Source: Prevotella sp. UBA2456
GTDB lineage: Bacteria; Bacteroidota; Bacteroidia; Bacteroidales; Bacteroidaceae
Reading direction: 5' to 3'
Length of the DNA: 60,251 nucleotides
NCBI GenBank assembly: GCA_002342415.1
Contig: DDPY01000031.1
Location: forward strand, 80,958 to 141,208
Positions 44,089 through 52,648 of this stretch are shown here, piece after piece. Both the position numbers and the translations under genes were made by a program. The stretch's first letter is position 1. The number at the start of each line of letters is the position of its first letter. The notes below the pieces were generated by a model. It was not told where the DNA came from. It worked only from the letters and a program-made list of their open reading frames with translations, and did no database searches.

Positions 44089-44625
44089 ATGAGAAAGATT
44101 AGAACCATAGAGATGCAACGACTGACGATAGATGAGTTTCGTGAGTCAGAGAAGCTGCCTTTGACAGTAGTATTGGACGATGTACGCTCGATGTATAATA
44201 TAGGTAGTGTGTTTCGTACCTGCGACTCGTTCCGTGTGGAGTCGTTATTTCTGTGTGGCATCTGTCAGACACCGCCGTCTACGGAAATCCATAAGACGGC
44301 TCTTGGTGCCGAGGAGAGTGTCAGCTGGAGATACTTCAAAACCGCCCTGGAGGCTGTGGAGGAATTGAAGAAACAGGGCTATACGGTGCTTTCGGTAGAG
44401 CAGGTGGAACATAGTACCAAACTGCAGACGTTCGTGCCCCAGCGCGGCCAGAAATACGCTGTAGTGTTCGGCAACGAAGTGAAGGGTGTCCACCAGGAGG
44501 TAGTGGACGCCTCAGACGGTTGTCTTGAGATTCCTCAGTTGGGTACCAAGCACTCGATGAATGTCTCCGTCACGGCAGGCATCGTCATCTATCAGTTTGC
44601 TCAATGCTTAATACTTAATGCATAA
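44089..44625 (+). CDS. SpoU/TrmH family RNA 2'-O-methyltransferase
   Basis: A 178-residue protein of the SPOUT fold. Motif 1 is VVLDDVRSMYNIGSVFRTCDSF (in part: N-x-G-S-x-x-R), motif 2 is YAVVFGNEVKGVHQEV, and motif 3 is CLEIPQLGTKHSMNVSVTAGIVIYQF (in part: IP-x-x-G-x-x-x-S-x-N-V). These form the knotted SAM site. Targets of this subgroup are tRNA or rRNA riboses; which one is not visible. ATG 44089 was selected because the preceding 97 codons lie across the DnaA-box region and the promoter. It is the first gene to the right of the candidate origin. Confidence 0.92.
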   Translation: MRKIRTIEMQRLTIDEFRESEKLPLTVVLDDVRSMYNIGSVFRTCDSFRVESLFLCGICQTPPSTEIHKTALGAEESVSWRYFKTALEAVEELKKQGYTVLSVEQVEHSTKLQTFVPQRGQKYAVVFGNEVKGVHQEVVDASDGCLEIPQLGTKHSMNVSVTAGIVIYQFAQCLILNA

Positions 44626-44645
44626 TGTTCAATGTTCAATGGGCT
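44600..44645. repeat. Short ATGTTCA/ATGCTTA heptamer-type repeats
   Basis: Words such as CAATGCTTAAT and AATGTTCAATGTTCAA; a close copy lies at 45862-45895 after the ATPase gene. Probably a simple repeat family typical of this genome. Confidence 0.6.
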
Positions 44646-44672
44646 TAGATTATTTTTTTTTGGTAATTTTAT

Positions 44673-44703
44673 TTTGGTAATTACAAATAAATTACTATCT
44701 TTG
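44673..44703 (+). promoter_or_regulatory. Promoter of AAA ATPase gene
   Basis: TTTG 44673-44676, 19 bases, TATCTTTG 44696-44703; ATG at 44723. Confidence 0.7.
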
Positions 44704-44722
44704 TCCACAAAATCAATGGATT

Positions 44723-45853
44723 ATGAGTGTTGTTATCAATCCTTTTATAGTGTCTGGCAGAATACCAGAAGCTTATTTCTGTGATAGAGTGGAGGAGTCG
44801 GCGCAATTGGAGAAGTCGCTTACCAATCAGCTCAACGTAGTACTTACGTCGTCGCGCCGTATGGGTAAAACCTCTCTTGTAGACTATGTTCTTAATAAGC
44901 CAGCCATCAGCGATGAATATATCACCATATTTGTTGATATTCTGCAGACCACAACCTTCCGTGAGTTCATCTTTTCGCTTGGGACAGCAGTATTCGATGC
45001 CGTTGCTTCAAGGAGTGAGAAATGGCGCAAACAGTTTGTCACATTCATGAAGTCGCTGAGTGGCAGTTTTGGCTACGATCCTATTCAGAATACTCCCACC
45101 TTTGATGTAAGATTAGGCGATATTCAATTGCCGGAATACACGCTACGTGAAATATTCCAATATCTGGAATCTGTTGACAAGCGCTGTCTGGTGGTCATCG
45201 ATGAGTTTCAGCAAATCACCCGTTATCCTGAGAAAAATGTAGAGGAGATACTCAGGACGCATATTCAAAAGCTGTCAAATGCCAACTTCGTATTTTCTGG
45301 CAGTCGGCGCAGATTGATGGAAGAAATGTTCTTTTCTGCCAAGCGTCCTTTCTATCAGAGTGCAAAACCATTGCGTTTGGAGGCCATCAACCAAGACGTA
45401 TATTTTGATTTTGCCTTCCATCATTTTCAGCATGCAGGAAAAGACATCACCAGGGAGGCTTTTGCCTATGTCTATGACACTTTTTGGGGAGTAACCTTGT
45501 ATGTTCAGCGACTGATGAAGGATGCTTATATAGAGACGTTGCCTGGTACTACATGCGATGTAGATATGGTTAGGCGCTTGACAGAAGACTATATCAGAGA
45601 GAATGACTCCCACCTGCGCGAACAGCTGTCGTTTATCACAGAGTCGCAAAAGGAATTGCTTTATGCCATCCATGCCGAAGGTGAAGTGCAGAGCATCACC
45701 TCGTCAGCTTTCAATAAGAAGCATCGTCTGCGCTCTCCAAGTTCTACTCAGTCAGCAGCTCTCAAGCTGTTGGAGTATGACCTGATAACACGCAAAGAGA
45801 AAACCTATTCACTCTCAGATCCGTTAATGAATCTTTGGCTAAGCAGAAAATAG
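44723..45853 (+). CDS. AAA+ ATPase of the STAND/archaeal type
   Basis: A 376-residue protein starting NPFIVSGRIPEAYFCDRVEE, typical of ATP-binding proteins of the archaeal-ATPase clan. Walker A is SSRRMGKTSLVDY (about 43-55), Walker B is CLVVIDEFQQI (about 155-165), then a sensor-like FVFSGSRR. The C-terminal about 110 residues include a winged helix (SQKELLYAIHAEG, then SPSSTQSAALKLLEYDLI). Such proteins are widespread in Bacteroidales, often isolated, and may be NTP-dependent regulators or toxin-like switches. It has its own promoter. Function is not known. Confidence 0.85.
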   Translation: MSVVINPFIVSGRIPEAYFCDRVEESAQLEKSLTNQLNVVLTSSRRMGKTSLVDYVLNKPAISDEYITIFVDILQTTTFREFIFSLGTAVFDAVASRSEKWRKQFVTFMKSLSGSFGYDPIQNTPTFDVRLGDIQLPEYTLREIFQYLESVDKRCLVVIDEFQQITRYPEKNVEEILRTHIQKLSNANFVFSGSRRRLMEEMFFSAKRPFYQSAKPLRLEAINQDVYFDFAFHHFQHAGKDITREAFAYVYDTFWGVTLYVQRLMKDAYIETLPGTTCDVDMVRRLTEDYIRENDSHLREQLSFITESQKELLYAIHAEGEVQSITSSAFNKKHRLRSPSSTQSAALKLLEYDLITRKEKTYSLSDPLMNLWLSRK

Positions 45854-45888
45854 GGTTTTCTCAATGCTTAATGTTCAATGTTCAACGT

Positions 45889-48654
45889 TCAATGAGCCTC
45901 TAACCAGTTGCTGCCAAAGCCGGAGTCGGCCACTAAGGGCACCTTCATCTGGAAGGCGTTCTGCATCTCTTCTAATACAATCTGTTCTACCTGCTCTTTC
46001 TCGTCCGGATAGACGCTGAAGTTCAGTTCGTCGTGTACCTGAAGGATCATCTTGCTCTTGATATTCTCCTTTTTAAATCGTTCGTAGATGTGTATCATGG
46101 CCACCTTGATGATGTCTGCCGCCGTACCTTGTATGGGCGCATTGATGGCGTTGCGTTCGGCAAAGCCACGTACCACACTATTGCCTGAATTGATGTCAGG
46201 CAGATAGCGGCGACGACCAAATAGGGTAGTGACATAGCCCTGACGGCGAGCCACCTCCTTGGATTGCTCCATATATTCGTGCACCTGCGGGAAGGTGTCG
46301 AAGTATCCGTCTATCAGCATCTTGGCTTCTTCGCGAGGGATGTCCAACCGTTCTGCCAGTCCAAAGACGGTGATGCCATAGATGATGCCGAAGTTGGCTC
46401 GCTTTGACTTGGTTCGTTCATCGCGCGTCACCTCGTCAATGGGTTTCTTATAGATGTTGGCTGCTGTGGCTGCATGCAGGTCTTTGCCCTCCTTGAACAC
46501 CTCTATCATGTGTTCGTCATTGCTGAGGTGAGCCATCACGCGCAGTTCTATCTGACTATAGTCGGCCGAGAAGAACAGGCAACCTGGCTCAGGAACGAAG
46601 GCCTTACGTATCTCCTTGCCGTCCTCGCCTCGGATGGGAATATTCTGCAGGTTGGGATCACTGCTCGACAGTCGACCAGTGGCTGTGATGGTCTGGTTAA
46701 ATGAGGTATGGATATGTCCTGTGCGAGGATTGATCAGTTTGGGCAGCGCTTCGATATACGTGCCAAGGAGTTTCTTCAGTCCGCGATGGTCGAGTATCAG
46801 TCCTACTATCTCATGCTTATGGCGCAGCTGTTGCAGCACTTCCTCGCTGGTGACATACTGTCCTGTCTTGGTCTTCTTGGGTTTCTCTATGATTTTGAGT
46901 TTGCTAAAAAGGATGTCGCCTACCTGCTTGGGCGAGGCAATGTTAAACTGTTCGCCGGCTAACTCGTAGATGCGCTGTTCTATTTCGTGCATGCGCTGTG
47001 TGAACTGCTTCGAGGTTTCCTTCAGTGACGCTGTGTCCAGGCATACTCCGTTCATCTCCATCTCTGCCAAGACAGGCATCAGGGGCATCTCTATCTCATA
47101 GAAGAGCTTTTCGCATTCGTGCTTCTTCAATTCTGCCTCCAGTTTGTTCTTCAGTTGCAGGGTGATGTCGGCATCCTCGCAGGCATATTCATAGACAAGG
47201 GTGGGGGAGAGGTCGTGCATGCTCTTCTGATTTTTTCCCTTTGGACCTATCAGTTCGTCAATGTGGATGGTCTGGTAGTGCAGATACACCTCAGCCATAT
47301 AGTCCATGTTGTGGCGCAGTTCGGGTTGGATGAGGTAGTGGGCTATCATCGTGTCCCACATCTTCCCTTTCAGCTCGATGTCATAGTTGCGCAACACCTC
47401 GAGGTCGTATTTCAGATTCTGACCAATTTTCAGAATTTTCGGGTCTTCATAGAGCGGTTTAAAGATATTAACAATTCGTAACGCTTCTTCACGATTGGCT
47501 GGAATGGGCACATAGAACGCTTCATGTTCCTTCACCGCGAAGCTCAAACCCACCAATTCGGCATCGATGGCATTGGTACTGGTGGTCTCTGTGTCTAAAA
47601 CGAGAAAATCTTTTGTCATGAAATAATCATAAAGTTTTCTCATTTCTTCCTCACTATCAACGAGTTTGTATTCGTGAGGCACCGTTTTTAGGCTCTCAAA
47701 ACTCGAAAATTCTGGCTCGACCGACCCTGAATCCGTGATTTCTGCAAAGAGATCGAGTTGTCCGTTAACGGGTTTTGGCTTTGTTTCAGATTTTTTAAGA
47801 ATCTTTGTTGCGAGGCTCTTGAACTCCAGTTCCTCGAACATTTTTCCTAATTCTTCCTCGTTGGGTGCTGTCACCTTCAGTTCGTTCATGTTCAGCTCGA
47901 TGGGCACATCGGTTCGGATGGTAGCCAGGAAGTAGCTCATCTTGATATCCTCGACATGTTCTTCCACCTTCTCGCGCAACTTACCCTTAATCTCTGCTGA
48001 GCGGGCTATGAGCTGTTCAACATTTCCAAACTCGTTGATCAGCTTCACGGCAGTCTTCTCTCCCACGCCCGGACAGCCAGGGAAGTTATCGGCCGAGTCG
48101 CCCATCAGTGCTAAGAGGTCAATGACGGCAGCTGTCGATGGAATGTCATATTTTGCCTTCACCTCGTCCGGACCCATTACCTCATAGCCTCCTCCATGAC
48201 GGGGACGATAGATTCGCACATTTTCTGTCACCAGCTGGCCATAGTCTTTGTCGGGTGTCAGCATGTAGGTTTGTATGTCTTGCAGGCCTGCCTTGGTGGC
48301 TAAGGTGCCGATGACATCGTCTGCTTCGAATCCATCGACCTGCAGGATAGGGATATTCCATGCTCTGAGCAGGTCCTTGATGATGGGCACGGCCTTGCGG
48401 ATGTCCTCGGGTGTCTCTTCGCGCTGGGCTTTATAGGCCGGGTAGGCCTCGCTGCGGAAGGTAGGTCCGTGAGGATCGAAGGCCACGCCGAGGTGGGTGG
48501 GCTGCTCCTTGGTGAGCACCTCCTGCAGGGTATTGACAAAGCCCATGATGGCTGAGGTGTTCAGTCCTTTCGAGTTGATTCGGGGGTTCTTGATGAACGC
48601 ATAGTACGACCGATAGATGAGTGCGTAGGCGTCTAAAAGGAATAGTTTATCCAT
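45889..48654 (-). CDS. polA: DNA polymerase I
   Basis: A 921-residue polymerase with all three domains: 5' nuclease (FLLDAYALIYRSYYAF and LLALMGDSADNFPGCPGVG), a 3'-5' exonuclease with an intact first motif (FLVLDTETTSTNA), and the family A polymerase with SADYSQIELR, the O-helix RTKSKRANFGIIYG and QVHDELNF. It removes RNA primers and fills gaps in lagging-strand synthesis and repair. ATG 48654 is chosen (MDKLFLLDAY); an upstream ATG adds four residues. It is convergent with the ATPase gene and divergent from the prenyl synthase gene. Confidence 0.97.
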   Translation of the reverse strand: MDKLFLLDAYALIYRSYYAFIKNPRINSKGLNTSAIMGFVNTLQEVLTKEQPTHLGVAFDPHGPTFRSEAYPAYKAQREETPEDIRKAVPIIKDLLRAWNIPILQVDGFEADDVIGTLATKAGLQDIQTYMLTPDKDYGQLVTENVRIYRPRHGGGYEVMGPDEVKAKYDIPSTAAVIDLLALMGDSADNFPGCPGVGEKTAVKLINEFGNVEQLIARSAEIKGKLREKVEEHVEDIKMSYFLATIRTDVPIELNMNELKVTAPNEEELGKMFEELEFKSLATKILKKSETKPKPVNGQLDLFAEITDSGSVEPEFSSFESLKTVPHEYKLVDSEEEMRKLYDYFMTKDFLVLDTETTSTNAIDAELVGLSFAVKEHEAFYVPIPANREEALRIVNIFKPLYEDPKILKIGQNLKYDLEVLRNYDIELKGKMWDTMIAHYLIQPELRHNMDYMAEVYLHYQTIHIDELIGPKGKNQKSMHDLSPTLVYEYACEDADITLQLKNKLEAELKKHECEKLFYEIEMPLMPVLAEMEMNGVCLDTASLKETSKQFTQRMHEIEQRIYELAGEQFNIASPKQVGDILFSKLKIIEKPKKTKTGQYVTSEEVLQQLRHKHEIVGLILDHRGLKKLLGTYIEALPKLINPRTGHIHTSFNQTITATGRLSSSDPNLQNIPIRGEDGKEIRKAFVPEPGCLFFSADYSQIELRVMAHLSNDEHMIEVFKEGKDLHAATAANIYKKPIDEVTRDERTKSKRANFGIIYGITVFGLAERLDIPREEAKMLIDGYFDTFPQVHEYMEQSKEVARRQGYVTTLFGRRRYLPDINSGNSVVRGFAERNAINAPIQGTAADIIKVAMIHIYERFKKENIKSKMILQVHDELNFSVYPDEKEQVEQIVLEEMQNAFQMKVPLVADSGFGSNWLEAH

Positions 48655-48714
48655 AACATTTTGCAATTTTCGCGTAAAATTACTAAAAAATTAGCGACTT
48701 TCCAATTATTTTAT

Positions 48715-48722
48715 GTATTTTT
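48715..48722 (+). promoter_or_regulatory. -7 box of the prenyl synthase gene
   Basis: TATTTTTG on the plus strand, 20 bases before the ATG at 48743. Confidence 0.55.
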
Positions 48723-48742
48723 GTGGCAAAATTGTTTTCTAC

Positions 48743-49720
48743 ATGGATATTTTAAGCATCATCAAGCAACCTATCGAGAAGGATTTGAACGATTTCATCG
48801 CACTTTTTAATTCTTCCCTTGACCATTCTGATGGTATGTTGTCATCGGCCTTGAGCCATATCCGCCAGCGTGGGGGCAAACGGATGCGCCCTATGCTCAC
48901 CTTGCTGATGGCGAAGAATTACGGTGCTATCAGCGACGTTACCCAACATTCGGCTGTGGGTCTTGAACTGCTGCATACGGCTTCGTTGGTGCACGATGAT
49001 GTGGTGGACGAGAGTTCGGAGCGTCGTGGGCAGGCTTCTGTCAATGCGAGCTATAATAATAAGGTGGCGGTCTTGGTGGGTGATTATATCCTGTCTACTG
49101 CCCTTCTGCATGTGTCCTATACGGGTAATCAGCGCATCATTGAATACCTGGCGGAGTTGGGTCGTACCTTGGCGGCTGGCGAGATACTGCAGCTGTCGAA
49201 CATCCAGAATCAGGAGATTAGCGAGGAGGTCTACTATCAGGTTATCCAGCAGAAGACGGCAGCGCTTTTCGAGGCGTGTGCGGCCATTGGTGCGCTTTCT
49301 GCAGGTGCCGATGAGCAGCAGGTGGAGGAGGCGAAGCAGTTTGGTCGCAACCTCGGCATCATGTTCCAGATTCGCGACGACATCTTCGACTATTTCGATT
49401 CTAAGGAGATAGGCAAGCCTACGGGCAACGATATGACGGAGGGTAAGCTGACGCTCCCTGTCATCTATGCGCTGAACAATACGGACTATGAGTCGGTGCA
49501 TACGCTGGCTAAGAAGGTGAAGGCCGGCACCATCAATGCCGAAGAAATCGCCGTTTTGGTGGAGTTCACCAAGAAACAGGGGGGTATCGACTATGCCGAG
49601 CAGCGGATGCAAGACTTCAGTGCCCGTTGCAAGCAGTATATCGCCGCCAGCGTTAAAGAAAAGGCCATCAGGGATTCCCTGACAGCCTATGTGGATTACG
49701 TCGTCCGCCGCAACTATTAG
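48743..49720 (+). CDS. Polyprenyl diphosphate synthase
   Basis: A 325-residue all-helical isoprenyl synthase. Motifs are GGKRMRPML, the first Asp-rich motif LVHDDVVDESSERRG, GEILQL, and the second Asp-rich motif QIRDDIFDYF. It extends FPP/GPP with IPP, probably giving the octa- or similar prenyl chain for menaquinone, as for other Bacteroidota long-chain synthases; product length cannot be read from sequence. ATG 48743 directly precedes the conserved start; the longer frame from 48713 covers the -7 box. Confidence 0.94.
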   Translation: MDILSIIKQPIEKDLNDFIALFNSSLDHSDGMLSSALSHIRQRGGKRMRPMLTLLMAKNYGAISDVTQHSAVGLELLHTASLVHDDVVDESSERRGQASVNASYNNKVAVLVGDYILSTALLHVSYTGNQRIIEYLAELGRTLAAGEILQLSNIQNQEISEEVYYQVIQQKTAALFEACAAIGALSAGADEQQVEEAKQFGRNLGIMFQIRDDIFDYFDSKEIGKPTGNDMTEGKLTLPVIYALNNTDYESVHTLAKKVKAGTINAEEIAVLVEFTKKQGGIDYAEQRMQDFSARCKQYIAASVKEKAIRDSLTAYVDYVVRRNY

Positions 49721-49813
49721 CCTCCTTTTGCTGATTACTTTCTGTTCAGAAGGCCTCTCAGCGTCCTTTGTTCGTTAGCTCTTTCACAGTATGTTGCAAC
49801 TCTGTTGCAACCC

Positions 49814-50716
49814 TTAGAAGAACTTCGTCTCCTGCCCCACCACCTCGCTCAGCAGCAGGTTAGCCAGGCGGCTGGTGCCCATGCGGAACCACTGGTTGGT
49901 GAGCCATTGCTCGCCCAGCACCTCCTTCACGATGGTGTACATCGTCACCGCATCCATCACCGTATTCAGTCCTCCGGCAGGCTTAAAACCAATCTGAATG
50001 CCCGTCTTCTCGTAGTATTCCTTGATAGCCTGGCACATCACGTAGGCGGCCTCTGGTGTGGCTGCGGGCTCCAGTTTGCCGGTAGAGGTCTTGATATAGT
50101 CGGCTCCGGCATACATGGCGAGTATCGATGCTTTCTTGATGTTCTTCGCCGTCTTCAGGCAGCCGGTCTCTAAGATTACCTTCATCTTCTTCTCCCCGCA
50201 TACAGCCTTCAGTTCGCTGATTTCATCGGCTACGGTCTCGTAGTCGCCCGACAGGAACTTGCCCACGCTCTGCACGATGTCTATCTCTGTGGCACCGTCT
50301 TTGACTGCCAATGCTGTCTCGGCTACCTTTACTTCTATCAGTGCCTGTGACGATGGGAACGAACCGCTTACGCAGGCTATCTCTACACCGTCCACTTCCA
50401 ACGTCTCGCTCACGGTCTTGGCGAAGCACGGATACACGCAAATTGTAGCCACATGGGGAAGTTCAGGATATTGTTCATCGAAGGCGTTCACACGCTCCGT
50501 GAAGGCCATCACGCTCTCTTCCGAGTCAGTGGTCTTCAGCGTCGTCAGCTCCACACTGCCCATCAGGAATTTCTTCACCTCAAGGGTGTCGTTCTCGGGC
50601 ACCTTCTCTGCAATGATCTTTTTAACTGCTTCGCGAACCTCCTCGTCAGAGATCTCGAGATTGTACTTGCTCAGGGCTTCTTCTATATGCCCCTTTTGAA
50701 TCGTTGTTTCTGCCAT
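49814..50716 (-). CDS. deoC: Deoxyribose-phosphate aldolase
   Basis: A 300-residue TIM-barrel aldolase. VEIACVSGSFPSSQ, GATEIDIVQSVG, VILETGCL, the Schiff-base lysine in YIKTSTGK, and the second active-site lysine in GFKPAGGL are all present. It splits deoxyribose 5-phosphate into glyceraldehyde 3-phosphate and acetaldehyde. The N-terminal 60 residues are longer than in short E. coli-type enzymes and fit the longer Bacteroidota form. It is a single gene with repeats upstream. Confidence 0.96.
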   Translation of the reverse strand: MAETTIQKGHIEEALSKYNLEISDEEVREAVKKIIAEKVPENDTLEVKKFLMGSVELTTLKTTDSEESVMAFTERVNAFDEQYPELPHVATICVYPCFAKTVSETLEVDGVEIACVSGSFPSSQALIEVKVAETALAVKDGATEIDIVQSVGKFLSGDYETVADEISELKAVCGEKKMKVILETGCLKTAKNIKKASILAMYAGADYIKTSTGKLEPAATPEAAYVMCQAIKEYYEKTGIQIGFKPAGGLNTVMDAVTMYTIVKEVLGEQWLTNQWFRMGTSRLANLLLSEVVGQETKFF

Positions 50717-50786
50717 AATTTTCTATTTGTTTTGATTTTGGTATAATTGATAATATTGTATTTTATATTGTTCGGACTTTTATCTT

Positions 50787-50826
50787 GTTCAGACCTCCCC
50801 TGACCCCTCCTAACTTAGGAGGGGAA
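50787..50826 (+). repeat. Dispersed CCCCTCCTAACTTAGGAGGGG repeat, copy 1
   Basis: Starts GTTCAGACCTCCCCTGACCC and holds the inner palindrome. Same orientation as copy 3 (51299-51337), inverted to copy 2 (50877-50916). Confidence 0.9.
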
Positions 50827-50876
50827 GAAGTTACTACCCCCGGTGCATGCATAGTAATGGCTTGCAAGCTAACCTT

Positions 50877-50916
50877 TTCCCCTCCTAAGTTAGGAGGGGT
50901 CAGGGGTGGTCTGAAC
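50877..50916 (-). repeat. Dispersed repeat, copy 2 (inverted)
   Basis: Ends GGGGTGGTCTGAAC. It forms a hairpin-capable pair with copy 1. It overlaps the 3' end of the DUF559 gene, whose last codons (SDHP, stop) are encoded in it. Confidence 0.9.
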
Positions 50917-51370
50917 GCGCCTTCTCTCTCTCTTCTTTGATTCTTATAATATCTTCCACTATCGCCTCAATATTCTGGTAGACAACCTCATTTTTATATC
51001 TCAGAATCAGGATTCTATTTTCATTTAGAAACCTCGTTCTCATTGTATCATATTCGTATGCCCCATAGGTGTCGTGAACTTTTCCGTCTAACTCTATTCC
51101 AAGTCTTAATTCTGGACAATAGAAGTCAAGAACGAATGGACCTACTCCGTGTTGTCTTCTGAACTTCAGGCCCTCTATTTGTTTGCCTTTTAGTCTGAGC
51201 CAGAGCATAGCTTCTGGCGCTGTGGCATTGTTTCTTAACGATTTTCTGAGAGTTGTTTGTGCTTTTTGGTTATGGCGTGAGGATAGGGGAGTGCCGCCGT
51301 TCAGACCACCCCCGACCCCTTCTAACTTAGGAGGGGAAACAGTTACCTTGTTATATTTTTCTTCTGCCAT
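50900..51370 (-). CDS. DUF559 Vsr-like endonuclease-fold protein
   Basis: A 156-residue protein. After a variable N-terminus (SPPKLEGVGGGLNGG, residues about 12-26) comes the DUF559 domain: RNNATAPEAMLWLRLKGK, FRRQHGVGPFVLDFYCPELRLGIELDGKVHD (in parts) and ILILRYKNEVV. This is a small restriction-endonuclease fold with D, E-x-D and related residues as in Vsr nicking enzymes. The gene lies between inverted copies of a dispersed repeat, which encode both its N-terminal SPPKLEGV-type segment and its last residues. It is in line with mazG (6-base gap). Function is unknown; a link with the repeats is inference. Confidence 0.88.
   Translation of the reverse strand: MAEEKYNKVTVSPPKLEGVGGGLNGGTPLSSRHNQKAQTTLRKSLRNNATAPEAMLWLRLKGKQIEGLKFRRQHGVGPFVLDFYCPELRLGIELDGKVHDTYGAYEYDTMRTRFLNENRILILRYKNEVVYQNIEAIVEDIIRIKEEREKARSDHP
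51299..51337 (+). repeat. Dispersed repeat, copy 3
   Basis: Starts GTTCAGACCACCCCCGACCC. It encodes, on the minus strand, the Pro/Gly-rich N-terminus of the DUF559 protein. Confidence 0.85.
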
Positions 51371-51376
51371 ATCGGG

Positions 51377-51724
51377 CTATGCCTTTAGTTTCTTGTTTTC
51401 TAGATGCCTGGTGCTGTCTCGTTGGGTCTTCTTCTCGATGCTCTTCTGCAGTTCTTCCGTCAGGTCGGTGCCTGTCTGATTGGCCAGACAGAGCAGCACC
51501 CACAACACGTCGGCCATCTCCTCGCCCATGGCTCGCTTCCCGTTGTCTTCACCCTGGGGGTCTGTTGCCTTCCACGACTGCTCACCATATCTTCTGGCCA
51601 TGATTCGTGCCAGTTCGCCGACCTCTTCCGTCAGCACTGCCATATTCGTCAGTTCTGAGAAATACCGCACCCCATACGTCCGTATCCAGCGGTCCACAGC
51701 CTCTTGTGCCTCTTTTATTGTCAT
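51377..51724 (-). CDS. MazG-like nucleotide pyrophosphohydrolase
   Basis: A 115-residue all-alpha protein. LTEEVGELARIMAR (EExxE) and MGEEMADVLWVLLCLAN (ExxD) are the metal-binding motifs of the MazG/iMazG superfamily, which hydrolyse NTPs to NMP and pyrophosphate and help to clean nucleotide pools. It sits between a small membrane protein gene and the DUF559 gene, on the same strand as dtd. Confidence 0.9.
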   Translation of the reverse strand: MTIKEAQEAVDRWIRTYGVRYFSELTNMAVLTEEVGELARIMARRYGEQSWKATDPQGEDNGKRAMGEEMADVLWVLLCLANQTGTDLTEELQKSIEKKTQRDSTRHLENKKLKA

Positions 51725-51822
51725 CTGTCGTTAGTTATTGATCTTCTTTTTATCGTCAGTTTTCTGATAAATAGCCCCATTGTCATCGTTGTCATCGTCA
51801 TCGTTGTCATCGCTCGCTTCTG

Positions 51823-52071
51823 CTAAAGCCTTATGAACATCTGTGCCAACAGTATGACGATAGCTATCACCAGTATCATGATATTCTGGCGGTTTTCGCG
51901 TTCATATTCATTCCAGTGGAAAGCCTTATATAGAAAGGTGATGAGCCATAGCAGCAGACCAATGCTACAGGGCCACATGCCGTATTGGCTGCCCACTATC
52001 CATGACATGACGATACCGATGATGACCAGTATCAGCCCTGAAACCTCCAGTTCTCTTAAGTATTTTTTCAT
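51823..52071 (-). CDS. Small membrane protein
   Basis: An 82-residue protein with three predicted membrane helices: about 10-27 (SGLILVIIGIVMSWIV), 33-48 (WPCSIGLLLWLITFLY) and 63-80 (MILVIAIVILLAQMF). No family recognised. It starts 3 bases after the dtd stop, so translation is probably coupled. An acidic open frame overlaps its 3' end in another frame (see 51731-51870). Confidence 0.75.
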   Translation of the reverse strand: MKKYLRELEVSGLILVIIGIVMSWIVGSQYGMWPCSIGLLLWLITFLYKAFHWNEYERENRQNIMILVIAIVILLAQMFIRL

Positions 52072-52074
52072 TGT

Positions 52075-52527
52075 CTATTCTTTGTTTTTAGTGTCCATAC
52101 AGATGGTCACGGGGCCGTCGTTGAGCAGTTCCACCTTCATATCCGCGCCGAACTCGCCCGTGCCTACAGGCTTGCCGATGGCTTCAGACAGACGGTTGCA
52201 GAAGGCTTCGTAGAGTGGGATGGAGTGCTCGTGCGAGCCTGCGCGGAACCAGCTGGGGCGGTTACCTTTCTTATAGCTGGCGTAGAGCGTGAACTGGCTT
52301 ACCACGAGGGCCTCGCCGCCGATGTCCTGGATAGAGCGATTCATTACGCCTGCTTCGTCATCAAACACCCTCAGGTTGGCTATCTTCTTCACCAGCCAGT
52401 CCATGTCTTCTTCGGTGTCATCATCGCAGATGCCTAAGAGGACGAGAAATCCCCATCCAATCTGGCTCTTCACCTGACCCTCGATGGTCACGCTGGCTCG
52501 GCTTACTCTTTGTATGACTGCTCTCAT
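52075..52527 (-). CDS. dtd: D-aminoacyl-tRNA deacylase
   Basis: A 150-residue enzyme. MRAVIQRVSRASVTIEG is the standard start, SQFTLYASYKKGNRPSW contains the conserved SQFTL, and NDGPVTICMDT contains the NxGPVT motif of the cross-subunit active site. It releases D-amino acids (and Gly from tRNA-Ala) from tRNA. Start 52527 was chosen over 52590 because the family begins there and a TATCTTTG -7 box lies at 52559-52552. First gene of dtd - membrane protein - mazG - DUF559. Confidence 0.96.
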   Translation of the reverse strand: MRAVIQRVSRASVTIEGQVKSQIGWGFLVLLGICDDDTEEDMDWLVKKIANLRVFDDEAGVMNRSIQDIGGEALVVSQFTLYASYKKGNRPSWFRAGSHEHSIPLYEAFCNRLSEAIGKPVGTGEFGADMKVELLNDGPVTICMDTKNKE

Positions 52528-52551
52528 CGTTGTTGTTAGCTTTATTTTCGG

Positions 52552-52559
52552 CAAAGATA
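52552..52559 (-). promoter_or_regulatory. -7 box of dtd operon
   Basis: Minus strand TATCTTTG, 24 bases before ATG 52527. Confidence 0.6.
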
Positions 52560-52648
52560 CTATATTATTTTCAATTCTCCAAATTATCATGTCAAATATC
52601 CTCTGATTGATGCTTCTTTGCGATAGCTGTCTGCTTGGCGTTTCTACA

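Noticed and set aside
44723..45853. AAA ATPase as a transposition ATPase or phage gene
   Set aside because: No transposase, integrase or repeat ends accompany it; it matches the common stand-alone Bacteroidales ATPase type.
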